64,000 bases of DNA from positions 22,918 through 86,917 of the forward strand of contig JADJPG010000036.1 in assembly GCA_016713365.1 (NCBI GenBank). Direction: 5' to 3'. Every line of letters begins with the position of its first letter. Positions within the stretch are counted from its first letter, which is position 1. Source of the stretch: Verrucomicrobiota bacterium (GTDB lineage Bacteria > Verrucomicrobiota > Verrucomicrobiia > Limisphaerales > JADJPG01). The position numbers were made by a program, and so were the translations under genes. Shown in pieces: positions 1-9,768 of this stretch. The notes beneath the pieces are model-generated. The model did not search any database and was not told the DNA's origin. It was given only the letters and a program-made list of their open reading frames with translations.

Positions 1-3000
1 CCACCGCCTTCGATCCGGGCACCTTGTAGTCGCCGTTGTAATCCGCGAACTCGACCGCGTTCTTGAAGATGAACTCCTCGCTCGGGCCTTCGACGAAGTC
101 CACCGTCACCTTCACGACCGGCGCGCCTTCGTTCTTATTCTCGCCGCAGCACGGATAGCCCCAGCCCGCTACGCCACCGAGGAAATGCAGCCGCGTCGCC
201 TTGAGGTTCAGCGTGCCGGTCTCGACCTTCTGCGGGAGCGTCTTCGAGTATCCGTTGCCGCCCTTGAGCACGATCACATTGTTGCCGCTGGTGCTCTTCG
301 ACGGATGGATGACTTCAAACGGCACCTCGCCGGCCTTCACGATGCCGAACTTCCGGAAGTGAACGGATTCACCCTTCGACTCGCGGCTGACATAAATGCC
401 CTCCGTGCTGTTCGCCGTGAACGCGCTGCGCAGATCGACGATGCGATAACGCGCGTCGCTGCCGGACATGTAGGCGAGGATGTCGCGCAACGACTCGGCG
501 CCGAGCGACTCGAAGCCTTCGGGCATCAACGAGCGACCGGTGTTGCGACGGCTCGCGATGTCCGCGGTCTTCACCACCGTCTCGCCGCTGTTGTTGCGCA
601 GCGTCACGCTCGAACGATTCTCGCTGGCGATCAGACCATCGAGCGTCTCGCCGTCCTTCGTCTCGAAGCTCCAGGAAAGGAAGCTCGGATCGACTTCGCG
701 ATTCGGATCGAGAACCGCCACCAGCAATTCCGCCGGGCCATGTGCGCCCATGCCGGTCAGCTCAGGACCGATCTCCTTGCCCTCGCCGTTGAAGCGATGG
801 CAGATGATGCAGTTCGCCGTGAACAATTTCTTGCCATTCTCGATGTTGCCCGGTTTCTCAACTTCCGGCGTGAGCTTCGCGATGAGCGCGTTCTTCTCCT
901 TCACTTCAGGGCCGCGCAATTCATCGATCACTTCGCCAGCGCGCTTGGCAACAGCCTTGTCGCTATGTGTGCGCAGACGATGCACGGAGGACGGCCCGAG
1001 GTTTGCGAGCGTCACCTTGCCGCCCTTGATCGCTTCCACAAGCGCCATCGACCAATCGGCGCGCTTCACGATCTGCGCGAACGCTGGGTCTTGCAGCTCG
1101 GCCGGAATCTTCGAGAACGCACCCGCCAACAGCGGGGCCACCGCGGCGTCGCCGGTTGCACCGAGCGATTCGATCACGCGCTTCTGCAAACTCTGCGAGG
1201 CTGAGGAGCCGAGGATGCCCGCGACCGACGGCAGAATGTCCGCGTTCATCTGGCGCACGCCGACGAGGCTCGCGGCGATCTGTGCGCGCGTGTCGTCGGA
1301 TTGCTTCTCGTCCTTCAATTTGTCGCTGAGCGACGCGACGAGCGCCTTCGTGTCGGACGCCAGCTTGCCGTCCTTGTCCCAACGCGCCACCAGCGGCAGC
1401 ACCGCAGCAGGCAGCGCCGGATTCGGCGAGGTCAGCAACGTCTTCAGCGACTTCTGCAAGTCCGCCGACCACGACGGAACCACATCCGCCTTCAGCGTCT
1501 TCGCGAGATTCTCAATCGCGACTTTCTTCAACACATCCGCATTCGAAGGCTTACCCGCGAGCGCGGCCACGAGCTTACCCGCGAGCGCGGCGTCCTGCTT
1601 GCCGGCGAGCTGGGTGCTGAGCTGCGCGACGAGGCTTTCCAAGTCCGCCGGCTTTTTCGCCGAGGCCGCGGCTTCGATGAATTCCACCGGGGCCTTCGAC
1701 GCCACGCCCACGACCGCCGATTGCAGCCAGACGTCGTCGAGATTCGGATACGCCTCCACCAGCGCCTGACGAATCTCCGGCGTGGACGGCAGGTTCGCGA
1801 GCGCGTTGATCGCCTGCAAACGCACGCGCGGATTGCTGTCGTTCACGCGCTTCAAAATTCCCGCGGTCACATCGTTGCGCTTCTGTGCCGGAGTCTCTGC
1901 CGCGATGCGAATCGCGGCCTTCTGCACCGCCGGCTTGCCGTCCACAGAGAGCGCGGTGGTCAACGTCTTCGCGTCAAGGCGGCCCATCTGGTGCAAGGCC
2001 CACAGCGCGTGCGCCTGCGGTTCTTCGAGGCCACGGAAGTTCCACGAGCTGAGCAGGCGCTTCATCGCGTCCGGCGTCTTGGAATCGTTCTTCTCCACGA
2101 GCAACCGCTGCGCGTTCAAGCGCACGTGACGGTTCGGGTTCTGGATCGCTTCGACCAAATCCTTCGTGTTCGCCTTCGCGATGTTCGGCACCTTGAGCGT
2201 CTTCGCCTGTTTGTGGTTCACGCGCCAGATGCGGCCGAAGTAATGGTCGCGATCCGGACGCAACGCGGCGTTCGCCGGACCATGGATCGTTCCGCGCGTG
2301 TCGTTGTGCACGACCGCCTGGTTATAGAAGTCCGTGATGTAAAGCGCGCCATCGGGACCGATGCGCGTATCGATCGGTCGGAACCACTTGTCGCGTCCGC
2401 CGATGAACTCCGCTTCGCGCGTCTTGTGCGCCTTGTAGGTCACGCCGTTCGGCTCCACGACCTGGTGGTGGACGATGTTAATCGTCGGCTCGGTGGTGAA
2501 GTAGTTGTAGTTCCACTCCGCCGGCCACGTGCTGCCGTCGTAAATCGCGCAGCCCGCCGCCGCCGTGAAGTAACCGACGAGATCGATCTGCACGTAGGCC
2601 TGCTGGTTGTAAGTGATCAGCGGGAACGATTTCTGGCCGCGAATGACCGGCTTGAAGCTCGTGGCGTTGCCGACCTTGCCGCGCGCGAGATCGCTCTCGC
2701 TGCTCACGATGTGGTTCAGCAAATCGCCACTCGTCGGCTGCGTATAGAAGAGCTCGCCGTCGGAAGTCGTCTCCATGCCCCACGTGTTGCCGCCCTTGGA
2801 GGAAACCATCTCGATCATGGAGCCGTCCGCCTTGAAGCGCAGCACGCCGGAACCAATGCCGCCGAAGTCCTTCGACTTGTCGCCGTTGTAAACGTGCGCG
2901 CTCGAGCTGTAGCCGTGCGTCGCGTAAATCCAGCCATCGAGACTCCAGCGCAGGTTGTTGATCACCGCGTGCGTGTCGCCGATGCTGAGGCCGGTGTAGA

Positions 3001-4264
3001 GCTTCTCCACCTTCTCCGCCTTGCCGTCGCCATTCACGTCGCGCAGCCAGAGAATGTCCGGCGCCTGCGAAACGATCACGCCGTCCTTGTAGAAGACGAA
3101 GCTCGTCACAAGTTCGAGGCCTTCGTAGAAAATCTCCTTCTTGTCCATGCGCCCGTCGCCATCCGTGTCCGTGAGGATCGAGATGCGATCAATCGCCGGG
3201 CGATTCGTCGTGGGCGGACGCACGCGGAAGCCGGTGTCCTTCCACGGATACGGCTGCATCTCCTTGCGCGGCTCGCGACGACCATTCGGATACTCCGGCG
3301 TCTCCGCGACCCACAACCGGCCGGCAGGATCCCAGTCGATGTTCATCGGCTTGTTGATGAGCGGCTCGGCCGCGACGAGCTGGATGTTGAAATCGGGATG
3401 CACTTCGAGCTTTGCGGCTGCCTTCTCGGGCGCGGTCGGACCGCCTTCAGGATAGCGCAGGCTCGCGAGCTCGTCCTTCGTGCAGAACTCATCGACGTTC
3501 GCCCGTTTGCCGGCCCACGCGATGCCGCGGAGCATGACAGCGCGCACGTGGGGGAGGTTGAAAGTCTTGTAGTTGTGGCCGAGCAACGTGACGAAGGAAC
3601 GATGGTTGCCCGTCTCGTAGGTCCACATCTGCGGCTGCAGGTCATACACGGACGGCTTGTTCGCCGGCGGCGTGCCGCCTTCGCGACCCTTGTTGCTGCG
3701 ATACGGCGTGTAGGTGGCGGCAAGAATCTTCGCCTCCGGCATCATGTGCAGGTCGTAGTAGAGCTCATCGTCCACCTCGAAGTTGGAGACGCCCTGCGTG
3801 ATCGGATGGTCGGTGTCCATGTAGTAGAAGCTCATCTCGCCTTCATACCACTTCGAGTAACCATGCTCCCACGCGCCGCCAATGATCGTCTTGAACCACT
3901 GCGCGTCGTTGCCGCACACCGCGTCGTGGATGCACACCATGCCGCCGCCGCGCTTGAGGAACTTGTCGAGATACTCGCGTTGGTCGGGCTTAATTTTGCC
4001 GGCGTCCGCCGCGAACATCACGAGCACATCCGCCTTCTCGAGTTGTTCAGCGGTCGGGAAATCCATTCCGCCATCCACCTTCGCGCCGCGTTCGTTGAGC
4101 AGCTTCGTCCACTCGCCGAGGAAGCGCGGGTGGTCATGCTGACCCGGCCCGTGCGTCTTCACGCCACCGCGGATGAACACCCGCAGCGGCTCCGCCGCCT
4201 GGGTGGAAAGTTGGGAAACAACGGCCAGCACGGCCATCAAGAGGAACCATTTCAGTCGCGTCAT
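1..4264 (-). CDS. ThuA / PVC-type dehydrogenase / HEAT / cytochrome c fusion (C-terminus beyond window)
   Basis: The ATG at 4264 opens a secreted multidomain protein with a Sec signal (MTRLKWFLLMAVLAVVSQL). It is followed by a ThuA-like domain (about residues 27-260, start VFIRGGVKTHGPGQHDH) and a PVC membrane-bound dehydrogenase or glucose-dehydrogenase-like propeller (about 290-640; DPAGRLWVAETPEYPNG, TDTDGDGRMD). Next come HEAT-like helical repeats (about 690-1130), a c-type cytochrome with CIICH at residues 1152-1156, and a beta-rich NPCBM-like tail. About 1421 residues lie in the window and no stop is reached before base 1. Proteins of this build are a hallmark of Planctomycetes and Verrucomicrobia and are thought to be periplasmic oxidoreductases in polysaccharide or sugar use; the substrate cannot be told from sequence. 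It is transcribed away from the secreted protein at 4551. The reading frame is intact throughout. Confidence 0.9.
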   Translation of the reverse strand, partial: MTRLKWFLLMAVLAVVSQLSTQAAEPLRVFIRGGVKTHGPGQHDHPRFLGEWTKLLNERGAKVDGGMDFPTAEQLEKADVLVMFAADAGKIKPDQREYLDKFLKRGGGMVCIHDAVCGNDAQWFKTIIGGAWEHGYSKWYEGEMSFYYMDTDHPITQGVSNFEVDDELYYDLHMMPEAKILAATYTPYRSNKGREGGTPPANKPSVYDLQPQMWTYETGNHRSFVTLLGHNYKTFNLPHVRAVMLRGIAWAGKRANVDEFCTKDELASLRYPEGGPTAPEKAAAKLEVHPDFNIQLVAAEPLINKPMNIDWDPAGRLWVAETPEYPNGRREPRKEMQPYPWKDTGFRVRPPTTNRPAIDRISILTDTDGDGRMDKKEIFYEGLELVTSFVFYKDGVIVSQAPDILWLRDVNGDGKAEKVEKLYTGLSIGDTHAVINNLRWSLDGWIYATHGYSSSAHVYNGDKSKDFGGIGSGVLRFKADGSMIEMVSSKGGNTWGMETTSDGELFYTQPTSGDLLNHIVSSESDLARGKVGNATSFKPVIRGQKSFPLITYNQQAYVQIDLVGYFTAAAGCAIYDGSTWPAEWNYNYFTTEPTINIVHHQVVEPNGVTYKAHKTREAEFIGGRDKWFRPIDTRIGPDGALYITDFYNQAVVHNDTRGTIHGPANAALRPDRDHYFGRIWRVNHKQAKTLKVPNIAKANTKDLVEAIQNPNRHVRLNAQRLLVEKNDSKTPDAMKRLLSSWNFRGLEEPQAHALWALHQMGRLDAKTLTTALSVDGKPAVQKAAIRIAAETPAQKRNDVTAGILKRVNDSNPRVRLQAINALANLPSTPEIRQALVEAYPNLDDVWLQSAVVGVASKAPVEFIEAAASAKKPADLESLVAQLSTQLAGKQDAALAGKLVAALAGKPSNADVLKKVAIENLAKTLKADVVPSWSADLQKSLKTLLTSPNPALPAAVLPLVARWDKDGKLASDTKALVASLSDKLKDEKQSDDTRAQIAASLVGVRQMNADILPSVAGILGSSASQSLQKRVIESLGATGDAAVAPLLAGAFSKIPAELQDPAFAQIVKRADWSMALVEAIKGGKVTLANLGPSSVHRLRTHSDKAVAKRAGEVIDELRGPEVKEKNALIAKLTPEVEKPGNIENGKKLFTANCIICHRFNGEGKEIGPELTGMGAHGPAELLVAVLDPNREVDPSFLSWSFETKDGETLDGLIASENRSSVTLRNNSGETVVKTADIASRRNTGRSLMPEGFESLGAESLRDILAYMSGSDARYRIVDLRSAFTANSTEGIYVSRESKGESVHFRKFGIVKAGEVPFEVIHPSKSTSGNNVIVLKGGNGYSKTLPQKVETGTLNLKATRLHFLGGVAGWGYPCCGENKNEGAPVVKVTVDFVEGPSEEFIFKNAVEFADYNGDYKVPGSKAV

Positions 4265-4550
4265 AATCGTAGTCGAATTGATTAAGGTGACGTTAGACGC
4301 TTCCCGGCGTCGGCCAACAGAAATTTTTTAGCATCACCGGGCGGCGCACAAATCCGAGGACTGTATGAAACCCAGCAAGTTTCGCCTCGGCCCATTGGGA
4401 AGCTGCGCGACTAAGACTGAGCAGTGCCAGGGTGGCGTCGTCACCAACAGAACCTATCGGGTAGGAGACTGAACATCGGGCATCAGCTGGGGACAATGAG
4501 CAGAACTCGGCGCTTGTTCCAACGCCCGGTTTGTAGTTTAAATATCCTTC

Positions 4551-6047
4551 ATGAACCCGACGACCCGCCTCTCTTGGTGCGTGACTTCGTCGCATCCAAA
4601 ACTGCCGCAGGTTCCGTCTCCTGCCAGCCTCCTTCTCTCATTCAAAAGCGCGTTGGCTGCTGCCCTCCTCTTGGCGTTCGGAAATTGCTGGGCCTTCACA
4701 CAGTGTCCTCCGGTCTGGATCACTTCGCCAGCGATCATCGATTACACCTCCAACTGGAAATTCCGTCCCAACACGAACGCCCTGACAGCGAGTCCATCGG
4801 ATGAATGGGCGCAGCCCGACTACGATGATGCAGGATGGAGTGAAGGACCGGGGTTGTTCGGTTACGAGACTCGTCCGGACCTGTATCAATCTTTTGGTCC
4901 GTTTCAAACCTCCATCGCACCGCCCCATCAAGGGCCGCTCTCGTCCTACTTTAGAAAGCGCTTCCAATGGACCGGCTCAGCGAGTGCCCTTTACCTCAAC
5001 TTTACCAATCTGGTCGATGACGGGATGATTGTTTACCTCAACGGCGTCGAACTGTTTTCGTTCAACATGCCAAACACGCCGCGCCCGATGACGTGGGATG
5101 GCCTGGCGCTGGCCACCGACCGCTTGGGAGAAGGCGTTCCGTTCACGACGAATATATTCGCTCCCAATCTTCGTCAGGGCGAAAACGTCATCGCCGTGGA
5201 GCTGCACCAGAGCGGAATCGCCAGCGGGGATAACGTCTTCGGCATGAAAATGACCGCAACGACCGCGAGTTTCGATCCCATCCAATTGACTCAGCCCGCT
5301 GATGCCACCGTCTTGTATCCACGCACGGTGACGTTGCTGGCCGAGGCCTTTGGTGATCCGCGTGCGCAGTTTCAGTGGTACGAAGACGGCGTGTCCATCC
5401 CTGGCGCAACGGCAGCCGTGTATTCGTTCACCCCTACCAATCCTTGCTCAGCTCGCAGCCCCATTCAATTTGTCTGCGAAGTGCGTGGTTCGCTCTGCAC
5501 GTTTCTGTCCCGCACCGCCACGATTCAAGTCATGCATGACGACCTGCCGCCCTCAGTGCGGTCCGTGCGAAGCAGCTCAGGGTTGACTGCCCTCTACATC
5601 GAATTCAGCCAAATGGTGTCGCGGGATTCCGCGGAGGATAACATCTTCGCTTACACCGTTTCCGACGGCGCGGACGCAGAGTTCACCGTGCTGTCAGCAT
5701 CCCTCCAAACGAATCAGCCCACCGTAATTCTGGAACTACTCGAGCCTCTATCCGAAGGAGCAACCTATACTCTCCACCTGGCGGGCGACTCCGTGCTCAA
5801 TCTCTGCGGACTGCCAGCAGACGAAGCGACTGTGTCATTCCAGGCGTGGACCCGTGACGTGCCCCTGCGCATCACCCGAATGTCGCCTGCCGTCGTGCAA
5901 TTGCATTGGGCGGACGCATCGTTCGGTCTGGAGGCAGCACCCTCACCGACGGGGCCGTGGGTTTCGCGCCCATACGCGCGGAGCGGCGACATAGAGGCCG
6001 TGGTTCCTGAAACGCATTACTTCCGGCTGCGGCGAATTCCAGAGTAG
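4551..6047 (+). CDS. Secreted protein with jelly-roll-like, Ig-like and SbsA-type domains
   Basis: This encodes 498 residues. A long polar N-region precedes a hydrophobic signal segment (about 34-49, ALAAALLLAFGNCWAF). The first domain (about 70-240) carries DDGMIVYLNGVE and ENVIAVELHQ, a signature repeatedly seen in planctomycete and verrucomicrobial secreted proteins with a carbohydrate-binding-like beta sandwich. An Ig-like segment follows (about 245-330, FQWYEDGVSIPGAT), then an SbsA-type Ig-like domain (about 335-430). The end (HYFRLRR) matches the FYR/FRL tail common in secreted proteins of this group and also present in the Ig protein at 16078. No catalytic motif is visible. The role is likely surface or extracellular binding, which is an inference from domain type only. 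Confidence 0.75.
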   Translation: MNPTTRLSWCVTSSHPKLPQVPSPASLLLSFKSALAAALLLAFGNCWAFTQCPPVWITSPAIIDYTSNWKFRPNTNALTASPSDEWAQPDYDDAGWSEGPGLFGYETRPDLYQSFGPFQTSIAPPHQGPLSSYFRKRFQWTGSASALYLNFTNLVDDGMIVYLNGVELFSFNMPNTPRPMTWDGLALATDRLGEGVPFTTNIFAPNLRQGENVIAVELHQSGIASGDNVFGMKMTATTASFDPIQLTQPADATVLYPRTVTLLAEAFGDPRAQFQWYEDGVSIPGATAAVYSFTPTNPCSARSPIQFVCEVRGSLCTFLSRTATIQVMHDDLPPSVRSVRSSSGLTALYIEFSQMVSRDSAEDNIFAYTVSDGADAEFTVLSASLQTNQPTVILELLEPLSEGATYTLHLAGDSVLNLCGLPADEATVSFQAWTRDVPLRITRMSPAVVQLHWADASFGLEAAPSPTGPWVSRPYARSGDIEAVVPETHYFRLRRIPE

Positions 6048-6117
6048 CGGAGGCGCAAAGTCAGTTGTAGCAGCGGCGATTCTTGCTTCCTGCCCGACAA
6101 CCGATAGATCGGACGAA

Positions 6118-6459
6118 GTGAAGCTCGTTCGAAAACTTCCAGTCTGGACCTACGTCCTGCTCAATCTCGCCGCGTTCCCGGGACTGGGCACGATTCTCGC
6201 CGGACGCCGCATCGGCTACCTGCAAGCCGCGTTGATGGTAGTCGGATTTATTCTCTCGATGGGCTTCCTCGTCTTTTATCTCACGTGCGTGGCCCATTAC
6301 GTCGCCGGCGCGAACTGGACCGAGAACGAATTCAAGGCCCGGTATCAACCTCACCTGTGGGCGCTTTATTGGGGACTCGGCGCCTGCGTCGTGGCGTGGG
6401 CGTGGGCGCTGGCCAGCAGCTGGCAAATCTGGCAGGACCGCGATCGCAGCCCCGCCTGA
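6118..6459 (+). CDS. Small integral membrane protein, unknown function
   Basis: This 113-residue protein starts at GTG (6118). It has three probable membrane segments: about 12-28 (VLLNLAAFPGLGTILAG), 34-55 (LQAALMVVGFILSMGFLVFYLT) and 82-101 (ALYWGLGACVVAWAWALAS). The motif PGLGTILAGRRIGYLQ resembles small membrane proteins that carry a G-x-G-hinged first helix, but I do not recognise a named family. It lies 70 bases after the secreted protein and converges on the DUF748 gene, with only 14 bases between the two stop codons. Amino-acid composition and codon use look like a real gene. Confidence 0.65.
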   Translation: MKLVRKLPVWTYVLLNLAAFPGLGTILAGRRIGYLQAALMVVGFILSMGFLVFYLTCVAHYVAGANWTENEFKARYQPHLWALYWGLGACVVAWAWALASSWQIWQDRDRSPA

Positions 6460-6473
6460 CCGCTGACGGAGAT

Positions 6474-9400
6474 TCAGCGCAAGTGGAGGTAAACACGACT
6501 GCCCTTGGCGGGATTGCCGTCCTCCGGTTTCTCCGCGAGGAACACGCGTTCCGGTTCCACCTTGCCTGCGCCAATCATGTACTCCTTCACTCGATTGGCC
6601 CGCGCCGCCGCGAGTGCCGCGAAGTCCGTTTCGGAAAGCTCGATCAGTTCGAGAACCTGAGTCTCCATGTCCGTCGCAGCCAGTTTCGGCGCATCGCTGC
6701 GCGCATCCCGCAGCAAGGCGGTCGCACCTTTCACGGGAGCTTCAGCGCGAGCGGGGCGTTGATTCGCCGCGATGATGTTGGTCGCGGGCGTGGAGTTCGT
6801 CGCGCCAACCTTCATAGCGCGCGCTGCCACCGCTTCTGGAGAGAATGCCGTGGCGTACGCCGCCTTGAGGTAGTCAGCCGATTCCTCGGCCGTGAGCTGG
6901 ACCTGATCCGGCGTCAGTCGCGACTGCTCGGACTTGCGCAGAGCCATCCACTTCTTCGTCCGAAATTCCTTCTGAAGTTTCTGGCGTCGCAGCTCGAGGC
7001 GATCAGCCTCGGCATCCACGCAGCCCTCGATCTCCAACTGCAATCCAGGTCGCTCGAAGAGTCCCTTCGCCACCGCGTCGAGCTTGCCTTTGCTGGACTC
7101 TTGAAGCTCCGCGCTTCCAGCCGCGAATTCGAGAAGCCGGACTTCCTCGCCCTTGCCGCCGAAGACCGAGCCGAGCGCGGCGAATGGCGAGGTCACGATC
7201 TTGGTGAAGACATTGACGATCGCGCGCGTGATGACCCGTCCGAGGCGAAACTCCGGATCGTCCAGGCTGCCTTCGACCGGGACATCGAGCTCAATCTTGC
7301 CAGACCGATCCTTGAGTATCGCGATCCCAAGTCGCACGGGAAGCCGGGTCGCGTCCGGACTCTCAACCTTTTCTCCGAGCGTGAGCTGGTCGACGGTCAC
7401 GAGGTTCTGCCCCTTCAGCTTCCCCTCGGCGAGCGTGTAATGAAGGTCGAGGCTAAGCTTGCCCTTGTTCAGGCGATAACCGAGGAACTTACCGGAATAC
7501 GGGCTCGTGGGAATGAGTTCGATCCCGCGGAAGTTGACCTTCACGTCGCTGAATTGCTTGCGACCCAGCGCATTGATCTGCCCGGAGATATCCATCGGCG
7601 CCGTGTTGTCGACCTTGCCGGAAATGTTCAGGTCGGCGCGGGAAAGATCTTCGGATGAAAGCCCGGCGATTCTCCCGTTCACCTGCGCGACCGCCAGCGA
7701 GACGCCGGGTTGCAGGGAGCGATCCACATACTGAAGCGACGCGTTGGTAAATGTCACCGCGCCGATCGTAATTTTCGGCAGGGCCGCTTGGGCCGACGCG
7801 ATCAGGTTGGTCGGCAGCTCGATCTTCGGCAGAAGTTTTCCGGACTTCTTCGTGGAAGCAGTCGGGGCTGGCGCATTGGTTTCGGCCGGCGGCGAAAGGT
7901 CGCGCTTGAGCACGGCGAAGAGGTTGTTGCTCTGCACGGAACCAATCACAAGCCGCGCGGAGGCATCGTGCAGCGCGACTTCCTGAACAGCGATGACCAG
8001 CGGATGCAAGGTGGCGTCAATGCCCGTCACACGCAGACGCCCGCACTTCACGAAGTCCTCGGTCATCACGCCGTCCATCGTGGCAAAATCGTCCACGCGC
8101 ACATCGCCCCGGAACGCCACATCCGGAAAATGATTGGTGCCCATCACGAGGGAGATGACGCCGTCCATGCCCACGCTGCCCTGGGTGATCAGGAGGTTCA
8201 CGAACGGATCGAGATACGGATCGAGCGCGCGAATCTCCAACTTGTCGAGGGCCAGCTTCACCTCCGCCTTCAGCGGGAACAGCGAGACGAGGGATCCCGT
8301 CCGAATCGTGCCATTGGTGTTCCAGCGCAACGCCACCTCAGCAGTGAGATTGGTTCCGGGCAGGTTGGAGACGTTTCGAATCGCAACATTGATTTGATCC
8401 AGATCGACCCGAACCGGACGCGGCGTGGAGAGATCTTCGAGACGGAGCGCGTAGTCCTGCACGTTGATCTCCCGGATGGCGCCAGAGAACGCATTCGTGC
8501 TCTGCATCAGCAGCTGGACCACGTTGGTGAGTGACTGCAACACCACCTGCACGGAACCGGCGATGTTGGTCGCGTCGGGATTCGGCTTGGACAACTCGAT
8601 CAAGTTGATGCTCGCATCCGCGTTCCGCCGCACCGCGAGCCGTCCGTTGCTGGTCGAGATCGAACCAACGGCCACATTCCGCAGAAAGGCATCCGCGCTG
8701 ACGCCGCTGATCTCGAACTTCGCCACCTCGATGGCGTTGTCCTCCGCGCCGTGCTCCGCTATCTGAAGTCCTTTCACGGAAACCGCAGCGTTGGTAAGGC
8801 GCGCGACATTCGTCACGACACCCTGCTCCACCAGATAGGACGAGCGGACATCCACCGTCCCGCCGCGCACATCGAACTTCACGAGCTCCTGGTAAATCGG
8901 CGCGTACTTGGCGAGGGAGATGTTCTCAATCGCCAGTTCGCCATCGAGCCGCACGGGATCGAGAAAGAAATGTCCGCTCCAGCTGAAGCGTTCTCCTTCC
9001 TCTGTGGAGCCGCTGAACGAGTAAGGATTCTTGTTGTCCGGATCCGTGGCGAAGTTCTGCAACGTGAGTTCGAGCGGCCCGATGACCTTGGAGAACGGCG
9101 TCTTGGTGGTGAGATCCGTGGCTGCCAGGCGCGCGGCCGAGATCTTCATGACGTCGATCCGCAGCGCCAGCGGCCGGGAAGGTTTGTCGGACTTCGGCGT
9201 CGCCGCCGCCAACTTCGCGAGCTTCTCGATGATATCGGAGAAGTTCAGCGAGTAATCAGGGTTCACCTGCACGCGCACAAATGGATGCGAGGTGGAAATC
9301 TCACTGAAGACAAAGGTTCGCGTGAACAGCGACCAGAACTGGAAGTTCGCGTGCACTTCGTCCCAGGACACGAACGGCTTGCCGCCCTTGTCCTTGATGA

Positions 9401-9629
9401 GAAATCCCTCGACGGTGCCGGACATCGAGTAGGGATTTAGCTTTACCTTGGCGATCACCACCTCCCGGTCGAGGAACTTGCCCAGCTGCGCGGACGCAAC
9501 GGAGCGGACGATTGGTGGCGCGATCAGGAAACCGGTAATGGTGTAAAAGATGAGAATCCCCGCACACCAGAACAGCATCTTACGGCGGCGGGGCGGCATC
9601 GATTGGAGCCACGAAATCTTCGACATCAT
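6474..9629 (-). CDS. DUF748 / AsmA-like envelope protein
   Basis: This encodes about 1051 residues from ATG 9629. A second ATG at 9626 and an upstream GTG at 9689 are alternatives; the ATG pair was chosen because it sits just before a short charged segment and the single N-terminal membrane helix (FWCAGILIFYTITGFLIA). After the helix come the AsmA/DUF748 features: LDREVVIAKVKLNPYSMSG, repeated amphipathic beta strands, and the conserved PTSPYSGKFLGYRLNKG block. A C-terminal segment (FAAGSAELQESSKGKL, later ARANRVKEYMI) has OmpA-like spacing. DUF748 proteins are members of the AsmA-like bridge-protein group, linked to lipid movement between the inner and outer membrane. That role is from the family, not from this sequence. 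Confidence 0.85.
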   Translation of the reverse strand: MMSKISWLQSMPPRRRKMLFWCAGILIFYTITGFLIAPPIVRSVASAQLGKFLDREVVIAKVKLNPYSMSGTVEGFLIKDKGGKPFVSWDEVHANFQFWSLFTRTFVFSEISTSHPFVRVQVNPDYSLNFSDIIEKLAKLAAATPKSDKPSRPLALRIDVMKISAARLAATDLTTKTPFSKVIGPLELTLQNFATDPDNKNPYSFSGSTEEGERFSWSGHFFLDPVRLDGELAIENISLAKYAPIYQELVKFDVRGGTVDVRSSYLVEQGVVTNVARLTNAAVSVKGLQIAEHGAEDNAIEVAKFEISGVSADAFLRNVAVGSISTSNGRLAVRRNADASINLIELSKPNPDATNIAGSVQVVLQSLTNVVQLLMQSTNAFSGAIREINVQDYALRLEDLSTPRPVRVDLDQINVAIRNVSNLPGTNLTAEVALRWNTNGTIRTGSLVSLFPLKAEVKLALDKLEIRALDPYLDPFVNLLITQGSVGMDGVISLVMGTNHFPDVAFRGDVRVDDFATMDGVMTEDFVKCGRLRVTGIDATLHPLVIAVQEVALHDASARLVIGSVQSNNLFAVLKRDLSPPAETNAPAPTASTKKSGKLLPKIELPTNLIASAQAALPKITIGAVTFTNASLQYVDRSLQPGVSLAVAQVNGRIAGLSSEDLSRADLNISGKVDNTAPMDISGQINALGRKQFSDVKVNFRGIELIPTSPYSGKFLGYRLNKGKLSLDLHYTLAEGKLKGQNLVTVDQLTLGEKVESPDATRLPVRLGIAILKDRSGKIELDVPVEGSLDDPEFRLGRVITRAIVNVFTKIVTSPFAALGSVFGGKGEEVRLLEFAAGSAELQESSKGKLDAVAKGLFERPGLQLEIEGCVDAEADRLELRRQKLQKEFRTKKWMALRKSEQSRLTPDQVQLTAEESADYLKAAYATAFSPEAVAARAMKVGATNSTPATNIIAANQRPARAEAPVKGATALLRDARSDAPKLAATDMETQVLELIELSETDFAALAAARANRVKEYMIGAGKVEPERVFLAEKPEDGNPAKGSRVYLHLR

Positions 9630-9768
9630 TACGGCTCGAATCGTAGGCGGACGACGCCATACCGCAAAGGAAACTTTGACCGCCCGCACGCTCCCGACAG
9701 TTCAGAACAAGATTGCTTCCCACCGCCCCTGACCGTTAACTCTCGCCAACGTCACAGCAGGAATCCAG

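Noticed and set aside
1301..4285. A 994-codon open frame on the plus strand, antisense to the cytochrome fusion
   Set aside because: Arg/His-rich low-complexity composition and no family match; the minus strand carries a fully conserved multidomain protein. It is a GC-bias shadow.
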